Below, in pieces: positions 1-7,034 of a stretch of 64,000 nucleotides of DNA; position 1 is the first letter of the stretch; the number at the start of each line of letters is the position of its first letter. The notes under the pieces are model-generated. The model did no database searches. It was not told the DNA's origin and saw only the letters and a list, made by a program, of their open reading frames with translations. The stretch covers positions 1-64,000 of the forward strand of contig JASEGC010000003.1 in assembly GCA_030018415.1 (NCBI GenBank). The letters are read 5' to 3'. The position numbers were made by a program, and so were the translations under genes. The stretch comes from Candidatus Aenigmatarchaeota archaeon (GTDB lineage Archaea; Aenigmatarchaeota; Aenigmatarchaeia; CG10238-14).

Positions 1-197
1 TTGCTGATTTGGGATTGAACAGTATACCACATTTTGCTAAGTGTATGAAAGGCAGTTTCTGGTCGCCTGCTGTCTACTTCGATAGTGTGGGAAGGGATAA
101 GATGAGAAATTACGTTAGAAAGCAGGTAATACCACTGGTCTTTGACTGGATATTTATATTTTGGAGAAAATATTATCCAAGAGAACAAATTCCTTAA
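1..197 (+). CDS. IS200/IS605-type (Y1) transposase, C-terminal part
   Basis: This reading frame enters from the left edge and stops at 195-197, so only the C-terminus is in the window. The stretch FWSPAVYFDSVGRDKMRNYV matches the end of IS200/REP-type TnpA proteins, where a W-x-(R/P)-x-Y-F-x-x-x-V-G segment precedes the last helix (Y-(I/V)-x-x-Q). Y1 transposases are single-strand transposases, and their catalytic tyrosine and HUH motif would lie upstream, outside the window. The hydrophobic tail after the helix (about 20 residues) is longer than usual, so the copy may be degenerate. The call rests on motif memory only. Confidence 0.5.
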   Translation, partial: ADLGLNSIPHFAKCMKGSFWSPAVYFDSVGRDKMRNYVRKQVIPLVFDWIFIFWRKYYPREQIP

Positions 198-238
198 ATA
201 TTTAAACTTATTCATAAATCAGTTGTTTTGGTGTAAGA

Positions 239-1114
239 ATGTCTGAATTACCGAGTGAAGAAAGGATCCTAGAAATGTTTAAACATGCATGCCAAAAACT
301 GGACATTGATGACCCAGAAGATAACATGAAGAAGACTGTAATTTATTTGATGACTGATGGCACAAGAACTGCGACTTCTCTGGATGGGAAAGAGGCTTAC
401 ATAGATGGGAGTGATTTTTCTAAGAGGTTTGTCCATGCCGTAAAAACGGTTGGTGGAAGGGCTTGCTACGTTAACGTGTTTGAAGAATTCCACCAAAAAA
501 GAGAGGATTATGAAAACATATACTCTGCTTTAATAGATGTCGTGCCAGACTGGAAGGATTTCGTCGTTAGAAATGATATTAGACTAAAGTTTGTCGGTGA
601 TTTTGAATCATCATTCGGTCCTGGTAAAGATTTGAGAAAATACTTGAGAGCGCTTGAAGATTTGACAAAAAAGAACGAATTTACTGCTTACATCCTCATC
701 AATTTTTCTAGGGAGTGGGCATTAGCTAACAAAGAATTCTTCAAGGATATGCCAACGATAAATTCAGTCATAAGGTTCACAAAAGGACAAGGAATTCCTG
801 AAAGTATGTTACCTCCTGGTAAAGTTGAACATGAAAGCTTAGTCTACGTTCAGCAAGGTTCTTCCAGCATAAACTGGAGCGATAGACAGATCGTTTTCTT
901 GATCGCGCTAGCACTCAGAGCTAACGTGAGGAATATGCCTTATTTCTTGCAGAGTTCGTACGTGGAAGGTGATAGAGAAAGGATAAGAAGACAAAGGGAA
1001 GAAGAAAGAATTTTCATCGACGAGAATTTTTACGATGGAAAGGAGGACGAAGGTGAAAAACCTAAAGTAGCCGTTATCTTTAGTGAAGTTGGACCAGAAA
1101 GGTATACATTCTAG
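239..1114 (+). CDS. divergent cis-prenyltransferase-like protein
   Basis: A 291-aa protein that follows the plan of undecaprenyl diphosphate synthase family enzymes. A strand ends in TDGTRTA (residues 39-45) where the family has MDGN-x-R with the catalytic Asp. The segment KFVGDFESSF, followed by an EDLTKKNEF helix and ILINFSREWA, parallels the family's GDL / T-x-x-N / NYGGR blocks. The C-terminal Arg-x-Ser and SNFLLWQ signature is not recognisable, so catalysis or substrate may differ. The start follows a GGTG 8 nt upstream. It ends exactly where the convergent polyprenyl-synthetase-like gene ends, pairing a cis- and a trans-prenyltransferase homologue. A lipid or polyprenol role is inferred. 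Confidence 0.5.
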   Translation: MSELPSEERILEMFKHACQKLDIDDPEDNMKKTVIYLMTDGTRTATSLDGKEAYIDGSDFSKRFVHAVKTVGGRACYVNVFEEFHQKREDYENIYSALIDVVPDWKDFVVRNDIRLKFVGDFESSFGPGKDLRKYLRALEDLTKKNEFTAYILINFSREWALANKEFFKDMPTINSVIRFTKGQGIPESMLPPGKVEHESLVYVQQGSSSINWSDRQIVFLIALALRANVRNMPYFLQSSYVEGDRERIRRQREEERIFIDENFYDGKEDEGEKPKVAVIFSEVGPERYTF

Positions 1115-2299
1115 TTATGGTTGAAGTAGTTTTAACAATTGACTTTTAATCTCTGGATAGGTCTCTCCTTTCAAGAACTGGTTGAACCTATCTTTCAAGA
1201 CTTTGTTGTAGTACCATAATGTGACCTCAAAGAAAGGTCTGGTTTTAAACCTTTTTGGCAATCTATCATAAGCATCCATTACTTTTTTATGATATTCTTG
1301 TCCCCTTTCCCAGTTTTTCCTTGCCGCCTCTTCCAGTATACCTTCTATATCCCTTCTTCCACTGTTCCAGATGTCGATGCAGTGAGTCAAGAAGAAGGAA
1401 GGATTTGGTATCTCTGGTGACTTTTGAAGGTTGGTATCTCCTAACAAATCCTCAAAATCATCGACAACTTGCATTTCCCCAGCAAAAAAATGTGCCCCCT
1501 CCTCAAAAACCTTGACTATGTCTGTCTTAGTAGAAGGTAGAGTACCGAACACGGTTGCTTCGATCTCACAAATCTTTCCGTCATAGATTTCCTTTAGCGT
1601 TGATATGTCAACATAAGCTGACTTTTTGGCCTCAAAATCCATCTTCTGCTTTTCACATACTTTTTCTACTCCATCGTTGAGCCTTTTTATAATCCTTTTG
1701 TTCAATTCCTCATCGACAGTCTTTATGTTCTTTATACGATCCATTCCTACATGGAAGATGATGGCGGCACAGAGTTTATGACAGCTAACCCATGTTTTGT
1801 ATGGGATTGAAGAGTGCTTCATTACTTCGTTATCCAAGACTGAATCGCAGACGTCAGCGCTCACGGGTAAACATATGCCTATGCTGTACAACCACTCATT
1901 CATCGCCTCTTCATCCACGTCGCCAAGACCATCTGCTGCCGCCAATGCTGGAGCAATCACAACCGTTAAAAAACCTGTTCTGGTCGCATAATTGACAAAA
2001 TCTTCGATGAAGAACTTTTGATCTTTGAGAAGTTTTTTGAGTTCATGTATTTCGCCTACACTGCATTTCAACTCTTTAAAACCAGTCCTTTTGACAAAGT
2101 TTTTTGATATTTTAGCCAATTGAAGGTCAGAATTGGAACTCAATATTCTCCATATCTCTTTGACCAATTGAGGCTGTTTTTTCTTCCAGAATTCCTTTGC
2201 CTTTTTGTTATACTCTTTGGCTTGAAACAAACCTTTTCTACTCTTGAAAAGTAACTTCAAAACATCCTTTTTACTTATCGGCAATGACTCACCGAACAA
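1115..2299 (-). CDS. divergent polyprenyl synthetase (trans-prenyltransferase)-like protein
   Basis: A 394-aa protein, all-helical by appearance, with two aspartate-rich motifs in the order expected of isoprenyl diphosphate synthases. The first is the weak DVCDSVLD at 149-156, followed by a Pro-x-x-x-W/His stretch like the family's R-G-x-P-T-x-H segment. The second is the clear DDFEDLLGD at 280-288. A Y-x-D-I-S-x-L-K segment (about 229-236) sits where the family has its Lys-Thr block. Family members condense allylic diphosphates with IPP using Mg2+ bound by these aspartates. The first motif departs from DDxxD, so chain length and activity cannot be predicted. A N-terminal extension of about 90 residues is unusual. 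Confidence 0.55.
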   Translation of the reverse strand: MFGESLPISKKDVLKLLFKSRKGLFQAKEYNKKAKEFWKKKQPQLVKEIWRILSSNSDLQLAKISKNFVKRTGFKELKCSVGEIHELKKLLKDQKFFIEDFVNYATRTGFLTVVIAPALAAADGLGDVDEEAMNEWLYSIGICLPVSADVCDSVLDNEVMKHSSIPYKTWVSCHKLCAAIIFHVGMDRIKNIKTVDEELNKRIIKRLNDGVEKVCEKQKMDFEAKKSAYVDISTLKEIYDGKICEIEATVFGTLPSTKTDIVKVFEEGAHFFAGEMQVVDDFEDLLGDTNLQKSPEIPNPSFFLTHCIDIWNSGRRDIEGILEEAARKNWERGQEYHKKVMDAYDRLPKRFKTRPFFEVTLWYYNKVLKDRFNQFLKGETYPEIKSQLLKLLQP

Positions 2300-2360
2300 A
2301 ATTTGTTAAGACTTAAGTTTATTTAAGAATTTTGGTTAAAGAGAGTACTTTAATTTATTG

Positions 2361-2466
2361 TCACTGGATAGAAGTGAAATTAAAAAATGTCACTAAATAG
2401 GAGTGATTTTTAAAAGGTTGCAACACAATCGCAGTAGTTTTATTTTTTGCCACCAAATAGAAGTAA
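2361..2466. promoter_or_regulatory. tandem operator-like inverted repeats, ~30-bp period
   Basis: In the 241-bp space between the divergent genes at 2299 and 2541, the 17-mer TCACTggatagaAGTGA (2361-2377) and its near copy TCACTaaataggAGTGA (2390-2406) are perfect inverted repeats with a 7-nt centre. A third, imperfect copy is at 2450-2466 and a much weaker one at about 2421-2437. Start-to-start spacings are 29, 31 and 29 bp, or about three helical turns, which would put the sites on one DNA face. This looks like a regulator binding array or iterons controlling one or both neighbours. No regulator gene is adjacent. Confidence 0.5.
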
Positions 2467-2540
2467 ATTAAAATTATATAATTGGATAAATAAAAACTTA
2501 AGTATATCTTTTTGTAAATGAATCTTAAGTTGATTATCCC

Positions 2541-3329
2541 ATGAAGGCCTTGATATTAGCGGCAGGAGTGGGGAAACGTTTAAAACCTATAACCGATCAC
2601 ATCCCGAAAACGTTGATCAAGATAGAAGACAAACCCATTCTCGGACATATTTTAACTAACATACAGAAGTGCGGCATAAAGGATGTCCTCATCGTGACTG
2701 GCTACAGAGACGATCTGATACATGAATACGTTGGGAATGGTTCTAAGTGGGGCTTGAACGTAAGCTATTGTCACAATAAACGGTACAAAAATACCGAGAA
2801 CATATACAGTGTGCAGGTTGCTGGGAAAGGATTAGATGGGGATGAATTTATTCTTATTAATGCGGATGATCTTTTCTCACCGTTCATACTATGGAAGCTT
2901 ATGGAAGCGCCTGGGGACATAGTCCTAGCAGTAGAGAACAAGGGAACTGTTGGGACAGAAGAGATGAAAGTTTCTACTGATGAGAACGGTAGGATAACTG
3001 CTGTTAGCAAAGAGTTAGAACCTTCGGAATCTTACGGTGAGGATATAGGTATAATAAAGTTCAGTAAAGAGGGTGGGAGGGCATTTCTTGACACGATAAA
3101 GAATATAATTAAAAGAAGAGGACATCACTTCTACTTCCAAGAAGCTATAAACGATCTATCAACAAAGGAATATCCAGTTACTTACGTCAACGTCGGTAAC
3201 GAACCTTGGATTGAGATAGATGATCATTTCGATCTAAAATGGGCTAAAACACCTATAATCCACATGATTAAAGAAAGATTAAAGGCTATGGGAAAGAGGA
3301 TAAGCTCTATCAGAAGAAAGTCAAAATAG
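2541..3329 (+). CDS. nucleotidyltransferase (NDP-sugar / CDP-polyol pyrophosphorylase type)
   Basis: A 262-aa Rossmann-like nucleotidyltransferase. The N-terminus LILAAGVGKRLKPITDHIPK (residues 4-23) is the nucleotide-binding loop L-A-A-G-x-G-x-R-L-x-P-x-T with the Pro-Lys that follows. NADD near residue 100 is the metal-binding aspartate pair, and NTENIYSV is typical of LicC/IPCT-like cytidylyltransferases. The family joins a sugar- or polyol-phosphate to an NTP, releasing PPi. The inositol-phosphate transferase half of bifunctional IPCT/DIPPS is absent. With egsA nearby and a CDP-alcohol phosphatidyltransferase at 49.4-50.0 kb, a role in making a CDP-headgroup (for example CDP-inositol) for ether lipids is possible but inferred. 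Sugar activation is the alternative. Confidence 0.75.
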   Translation: MKALILAAGVGKRLKPITDHIPKTLIKIEDKPILGHILTNIQKCGIKDVLIVTGYRDDLIHEYVGNGSKWGLNVSYCHNKRYKNTENIYSVQVAGKGLDGDEFILINADDLFSPFILWKLMEAPGDIVLAVENKGTVGTEEMKVSTDENGRITAVSKELEPSESYGEDIGIIKFSKEGGRAFLDTIKNIIKRRGHHFYFQEAINDLSTKEYPVTYVNVGNEPWIEIDDHFDLKWAKTPIIHMIKERLKAMGKRISSIRRKSK

Positions 3330-3404
3330 TTAAAGAAGATATTTTTGAGGCATCATAAAAGGCTCCAGATGGGATTTTAAGACTTGGTTCTTAATTATTG
3401 TTAA

Positions 3405-3463
3405 TCGAAGATTCGGATATTAATATTTTAAATTTCATAGAACGAAGAGATTCTGGGATAAAT
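3405..3463. repeat. left copy of flanking repeat motifs
   Basis: Contains TCGAAGATTCGGATA (3405-3419) and ACGAAGAGATTCTGGGATAAA (about 3442-3462). Both recur in direct orientation at 4171-4254, in reverse order. An inverted copy of the first nine bases (AATCTTCGA) lies at 3471-3479. Together with the right copy it brackets the two-gene module 3502-4067. Confidence 0.6.
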
Positions 3464-3501
3464 ATTTCTTAATCTTCGAAAAATAACTTATCAGTCTATT
3501 A

Positions 3502-3918
3502 TCAATCTTTGAGTCTAAGCTTTTCGCCTCTCAAGAAATTCGCATCGAACAAGTCTAAGCTTTTGACTCTCCCAAAAATCATCGGTACATCATCCGAATC
3601 TGCCAATGCTACAGGCGCTTCAAATTCTTTGTCATTAATCCTGATTTTAAAATTGTGTATGTACGCTATGAGTCTTACTCCAGGAACAACTCCTTTTATT
3701 TCTATGTATCTGCCTTTTGTTATATCTTCAACGAGCAGGTTCCCAATAAACCTGGGTAGAACACAAAAGTCAGCACCAGTATCTGCAAGGACTTCATCCA
3801 GAGTTATCCATCTATTCTTTCGAGCAGAGAATATTTCTAATGATATACGTGGTCTTTTAACATATTCAAACACATCACTTTCTTCTTCTCTGTAAGGAAA
3901 TTCTATATCCACAAACAC
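3502..3918 (-). CDS. retropepsin-like aspartyl protease domain protein
   Basis: A 138-aa protein with VLADTGADFCVLP at about residues 44-56, the D-T-G-A-D catalytic loop of retroviral-type (clan AA) aspartyl proteases, and a second hallmark, hydrophobic residues then Gly-Arg (PMIFGR, about 112-117). One such domain would have to dimerise to be active. It starts at GTG 3918 and overlaps by 16 nt the end of a 54-aa ORF on the same strand, so the two are probably translated together. Prokaryotic proteins of this type are poorly characterised. A protein-processing role is inferred from the motif alone. Confidence 0.7.
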   Translation of the reverse strand: MFVDIEFPYREEESDVFEYVKRPRISLEIFSARKNRWITLDEVLADTGADFCVLPRFIGNLLVEDITKGRYIEIKGVVPGVRLIAYIHNFKIRINDKEFEAPVALADSDDVPMIFGRVKSLDLFDANFLRGEKLRLKD

Positions 3919-4067
3919 ACCAGTACTTTCTCTTTAGTTCGCCAAGCAATAGCTATTTTTTTCCTAGGGTATTTCATGCTCAATTCATCAAAAGCTTTTT
4001 CAGGATTCAATCCTTTCCAAACCTCTTTTCCATCAATTTTTATCACATATTCGAACCTTCTTTCCAT
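3903..4067 (-). CDS. small protein paired with the aspartyl protease-like gene
   Basis: A 54-aa ORF starting at ATG 4067 with a strong GGTGGGG ribosome-binding site 3 nt before it. The protein begins MERRFEYVIKIDG, contains K-G-L-x-P-E-K-A-F-D-E-L (a small domain in which 'your' residue is matched to a helix), then KYPRKK. It ends by overlapping the GTG start of the aspartyl-protease-like gene. I do not recognise the family with certainty. Its layout (short beta strands plus one amphipathic helix) resembles small DUF5678-like proteins. The overlap and shared strand suggest a functional pair, perhaps substrate or partner of the protease. Confidence 0.6.
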   Translation of the reverse strand: MERRFEYVIKIDGKEVWKGLNPEKAFDELSMKYPRKKIAIAWRTKEKVLVCLWI

Positions 4068-4170
4068 TGCCCCACCTTATAAAATACATAGGTCTTTATT
4101 TTTAAATATTAAATTTCATCAGCGATTGTTCTTAAAAACTTTGTTAAATGCTGAAAGACAATTCATCAGG

Positions 4171-4254
4171 ACGAAGAGATTCTGGGGATAAAATTTATTT
4201 TTTAGCGTATTTATTATCATGCATTAAATATTTTTTGCATCGAAGATTCGGATA
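4171..4254. repeat. right copy of flanking repeat motifs
   Basis: ACGAAGAGATTCTGGGGATA with following AA (4171-4192) and TCGAAGATTCGGATA (4240-4254) repeat the two motifs found at 3405-3463 with one indel. The two motifs also resemble each other (CGAAGA...TTC.GG.ATA). The rest of 4068-4306 is AT-rich and shows no gene. Confidence 0.6.
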
Positions 4255-4306
4255 ATATAAGTTTCAAAACTTCTACTCATGGGTTCTAAATAAAAAAAAC
4301 AGAAAA

Positions 4307-5353
4307 TTATATCACTTCTAGTCTCTTCAAGATGTTTTCTGCATTATCTTTCTTAATACCATTCTTCAATATAGTATATCTCCTGTCACTCCTGATCTTA
4401 TGCGCGGTAGAAAGGGCTTTGATGAGTATCTCTTGTGGGATGTTGATTTGTTGGTAATTGACGGGCAAATTGTATGATAACAAAGTATCCCTAATCTCTA
4501 CGAAATCAATGCCATGAAGAAAAGACATGATGTATGCACCAAGGGCAACTTTTTCTCCATGCAATGCTTTATTCTCAGGAAATAGAAAGTCTATAGTATG
4601 GCAGAACATATGTTCTGATCCCGAGCATGGTCTCGATGATTTTGTTATGGACATTGCCATACCACAGTTAATCAAGGCTTCAGCCAACAGTTTAATCGAA
4701 GATTTGTAATTTTTTTTATGAGTATTTGCATTCTTGATGATCGTATCAGCAGAAAAATAGGCTAAGTTGGCTGCAAGGTCATTATAATCTTCATTTTTCT
4801 CATCCCTTGCTAGTTGCCAATCCAACACAGCAGTTTTCTTCGCTATTACATCACCACAGCCTGAAGCAAAGAATCTGTAGGGTGCTTGAGATAGGATTTT
4901 TAAGTCCACCACTATCGCCAAGGGTGGATTTGCGAGGATTGGATACTTCTTCTTGCCTTCAGATATGACAGACCTGTCTGAAGCAATGCCATCGTGTGAA
5001 AGGATTGTTGGTATATTGATGTAAGGGATCTCAAGAAAATGAGAAACTGCCCTCGCTATATCTATGTTCTTTCCACCACCTATGCCGATTATTAAATCAA
5101 CGTTCAGCATCCTCGCATGTTTCTTTATTCTTTCAAGTGTTGAATGGTCAGATTTTTCCACGTATATACAATTCGTTACATATCCTTTCTTTGTCAACAG
5201 ATCAAATATCTTCTTTCCTAGTAATTCACGAGTTTTCAGACCCAAGACAAGAAGGATTGACTTGAAATTATTCAATTCTTCTATCAGCCTTGGTATGTCT
5301 GGGAGAGTGTTTTCTTTGATGACGATCTTTCTCGGTAGTGTTATTTCTTCCAT
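4307..5353 (-). CDS. egsA: sn-glycerol-1-phosphate dehydrogenase
   Basis: A 348-aa NAD(P)-dependent dehydrogenase of the iron-alcohol dehydrogenase-like fold. It reduces dihydroxyacetone phosphate to sn-glycerol-1-phosphate, the backbone of archaeal ether lipids. Visible motifs are IGIGGGKNIDIAR (nucleotide binding), the S-H-D-G-I-A-S-D active-site loop, GCGDVIAKKTAVLDW with the first metal-ligand Asp, R-P-C-S-G-S-E-H with the second (His), and L-H-G-E-K-V with the third (His). Length is normal. The gene stands alone on the minus strand, facing away from the ribosomal operon. This is one of the clearest archaeal markers in the window. Confidence 0.95.
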   Translation of the reverse strand: MEEITLPRKIVIKENTLPDIPRLIEELNNFKSILLVLGLKTRELLGKKIFDLLTKKGYVTNCIYVEKSDHSTLERIKKHARMLNVDLIIGIGGGKNIDIARAVSHFLEIPYINIPTILSHDGIASDRSVISEGKKKYPILANPPLAIVVDLKILSQAPYRFFASGCGDVIAKKTAVLDWQLARDEKNEDYNDLAANLAYFSADTIIKNANTHKKNYKSSIKLLAEALINCGMAMSITKSSRPCSGSEHMFCHTIDFLFPENKALHGEKVALGAYIMSFLHGIDFVEIRDTLLSYNLPVNYQQINIPQEILIKALSTAHKIRSDRRYTILKNGIKKDNAENILKRLEVI

Positions 5354-5540
5354 CGACTCGCCTAATCTGTTAAATTAGGATCGATGTTTTAAAAAGTTAT
5401 ATTACGTCAGGTTTTGGGAAAAAGCCTCCAATAATCTACATACCCTAAAAATGTTTTTGACGTTACTCTATGTAAAATCGCTCATTCTGTGAATGAGATG
5501 CCAAATAAAACTCTTAAATCCTTATCCCAGAAATAGTAAG

Positions 5541-5550
5541 TATAAATAAT
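5541..5550 (+). promoter_or_regulatory. TATA box of the uL30 operon
   Basis: TATAAATAAT ends 17 nt before ATG 5568. With archaeal initiation about 25 nt downstream of the TATA centre, the transcript would begin at or next to the start codon (leaderless). This favours ATG 5568 over the in-frame GTG 5559. Confidence 0.5.
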
Positions 5551-5567
5551 GAATAATAGTGATAGTT

Positions 5568-6023
5568 ATGTACGCAGTCATTAGGATCAGAGGATCGGTC
5601 GATACCAGTAAAGATGTAGAAGATACTTTAAGGATGTTGAGGTTGAACAAACCGAACAATTGCATCGTTGTTCCTGAGACTAAAGAGTATCTCGGTATGT
5701 TAAGAAAGTCGAAAGATTTTATTGCTTATGGAGTTATCGATTTTGACACTTTCCTAGAGATACTTAGAAAAAGAGCTAGATTAATTGGAAATAAACGTTT
5801 GACAGAAGATAATGTGAAAGAATTAAGGTTTAACAGTATTGAAGAACTAGCAAAAGCTATTTTCAAAAATAAGGTGAAAATGAAGGAGATTCGTAATTTA
5901 AAACCAGTATTCAGATTAAATCCTCCTAGAAAGGGTCATAAATCAACTAGAAAACACTATCCAAAGGGGTCTCTGGGTTTTTGGGGAACTGAAATTAACA
6001 AATTATTGAAAAGAATGATTTGA
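5568..6023 (+). CDS. rpl30: large ribosomal subunit protein uL30
   Basis: A 151-aa archaeal-type uL30. It opens MYAVIRIRGSVDTSKDVEDT, followed by LRMLRLNKPNNCIVV, the conserved small ferredoxin-like core that contacts 23S rRNA. The C-terminal F-R-L-x-P-P-R-K-G segment (about residues 123-131) is the hallmark of archaeal and eukaryotic L30/L7, which is longer than bacterial L30. It is the first gene of the local operon and is normally followed at once by uL15. Here an HTH gene unit lies between. ATG 5568 is preferred to GTG 5559 because of the TATA spacing. Confidence 0.95.
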   Translation: MYAVIRIRGSVDTSKDVEDTLRMLRLNKPNNCIVVPETKEYLGMLRKSKDFIAYGVIDFDTFLEILRKRARLIGNKRLTEDNVKELRFNSIEELAKAIFKNKVKMKEIRNLKPVFRLNPPRKGHKSTRKHYPKGSLGFWGTEINKLLKRMI

Positions 6024-6031
6024 TTGTTTCT

Positions 6032-6087
6032 GAGACAAATGTCTCAAAAATTATATCATCGAATATTTAAATAAGACATATGTCTCA
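6032..6087. promoter_or_regulatory. two operator-like palindromes around the promoter of the inserted HTH gene
   Basis: TGAGACaaatGTCTCA (6032-6047) is a perfect inverted repeat. TAAGACatatGTCTCA (6072-6087) matches it at all but one arm position. A TATA-like TATTTAAATA (6064-6073) lies between them, and the second palindrome contains the ATG at 6080. A protein bound to both would block transcription and initiation, so self-repression by the HTH protein encoded just downstream is the natural reading. Confidence 0.6.
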
Positions 6088-6364
6088 AAATGGAATCGTT
6101 CATTTGTGGGATTTCCCAAAGTGCATTTACATAGATGTATCTCCAAAACTTAAATCTAAGATTCTCTCGGAGATAAGACAAAGATTTGGAAATCATTTCA
6201 AGTTTGTTCAAGAAACTAAACGGGATTATAATAGAATTTACAATTTTATTCATGGTCATAAAGCATCAATCGAGTTTGTCTTTAGTATGATTGACAAATT
6301 AGGAATTTCTAAGGAAGAATTGGAGAAGAATGTGTGGAAAATTGGTCTTGATGAAAAGATCTAG
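6080..6364 (+). CDS. small HTH DNA-binding protein inserted in the ribosomal operon
   Basis: A 94-aa protein. After a short N-terminus (LWDFPKCIYIDVSPKLKSKI) it has a helix-turn-helix-like stretch with R-x-Y-N-R-I-Y-N-F-I-H-G-x-K-A-S-I-E, then I-D-K-L-G-I-S-K-E-E-L. This pattern resembles HTH modules attached to archaeal LAGLIDADG proteins and inteins. Its ATG lies inside one of two palindromes, suggesting autoregulation. It stops at 6364, 14 nt past the ATG of the next ORF. The two may be one gene split by a frameshift. It may be the remnant of a mobile or selfish gene, or a true regulator of uL15-SecY. Confidence 0.55.
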   Translation: MSQNGIVHLWDFPKCIYIDVSPKLKSKILSEIRQRFGNHFKFVQETKRDYNRIYNFIHGHKASIEFVFSMIDKLGISKEELEKNVWKIGLDEKI

Positions 6365-6548
6365 ATATACGATTTCTTATCATTTCAAGAAGTTGGAAAA
6401 AGATGGTTTTATTGAAATAGCTCAAAAAAGTATAAGTATTTATCCGAATTTATTTAGAGTTACGAGAAAAGGCAAAAGATTTGTGAATTATCAATTGCCC
6501 CTTAAGGTCAATGTACTTGAAAAACTTATCTGGAGGAAGCTTGAATGA
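6351..6548 (+). CDS. winged-helix-like protein (possibly second half of the preceding HTH gene)
   Basis: A 65-aa reading frame from ATG 6351. RYTISYHFKKLEKDGFIEI is a convincing recognition helix and wing of a MarR/ArsR-type winged helix (H-F-K-K-L-E-K-D-G-F-I-E), followed by FRVTRKGKRF, the usual wing strand. It lacks the N-terminal helices of that fold. The preceding ORF ends in another frame at this point, so a single one-base change near 6361 would join both into a 150-residue protein. It ends 42 nt before uL15. Confidence 0.5.
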   Translation: MKRSRYTISYHFKKLEKDGFIEIAQKSISIYPNLFRVTRKGKRFVNYQLPLKVNVLEKLIWRKLE

Positions 6549-6590
6549 CAGAGGAGAAAAGATCAATGGACTGTTAGAGAGGATGATTTG

Positions 6591-7034
6591 ATGGTTGTGA
6601 GAAGGGAGAAAAAGATCAGAAAAAGGAGAGGAAGAGGAACTGGTTATGGTAGTCATAAAAAGCATAAGGGTGGGGGAAGCAGAGGGGGGAGAGGATTAGC
6701 TGGCTTACACAAGCATAAAGTAATGACGATGATAAAATACATGCCAGAACATTTCGGTAAAAGAGGGTTCAAAAGACCCAAGAAAGTCATTAAAGAGATT
6801 AAAGCTATCAACCTGAAAGACTTGGATTCTATGGTTGAAGGTTTACTCAAGCAGAAGAAGGCTGAGAAAACAAAGGATGGGATCAAGGTCAAGTTATCGG
6901 ACTTAGGATACGACAAGCTTCTTGGATCAGGAAAAGTCAATCATCCTTTGATAGTCGAAGCAAGATATTTCTCTAAGAATGCGATAAAAAAATTAGAAGA
7001 ATCTGAAGGAAAAGCTGTGATCTTGAATGCTTGA
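6591..7034 (+). CDS. rpl15: large ribosomal subunit protein uL15
   Basis: A 147-aa uL15 with the basic, glycine-rich N-terminal tail (RGRGTGYGSHKKHKGGGSRG, about residues 13-32) that threads into 23S rRNA. The archaeal core follows, with the H-F-G-K-R-G-F motif (about 54-60). ATG 6591 is preferred over the TTG one codon earlier because GAGAGG lies 9-14 nt upstream. Its stop overlaps the secY start by 8 nt, as is common in archaeal spc operons, indicating coupled translation. Confidence 0.95.
   Translation: MVVRREKKIRKRRGRGTGYGSHKKHKGGGSRGGRGLAGLHKHKVMTMIKYMPEHFGKRGFKRPKKVIKEIKAINLKDLDSMVEGLLKQKKAEKTKDGIKVKLSDLGYDKLLGSGKVNHPLIVEARYFSKNAIKKLEESEGKAVILNA

Noticed and set aside
1255..1995. Several plus-strand frames within the polyprenyl synthetase-like gene
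   Set aside because: They are antisense shadows with Pro/Arg/Ser-rich composition and no start signals.
2361..2466. CRISPR-like repeat array
   Set aside because: The units degrade quickly, spacers are only about 12-14 nt and AT-rich, and no cas genes are near.
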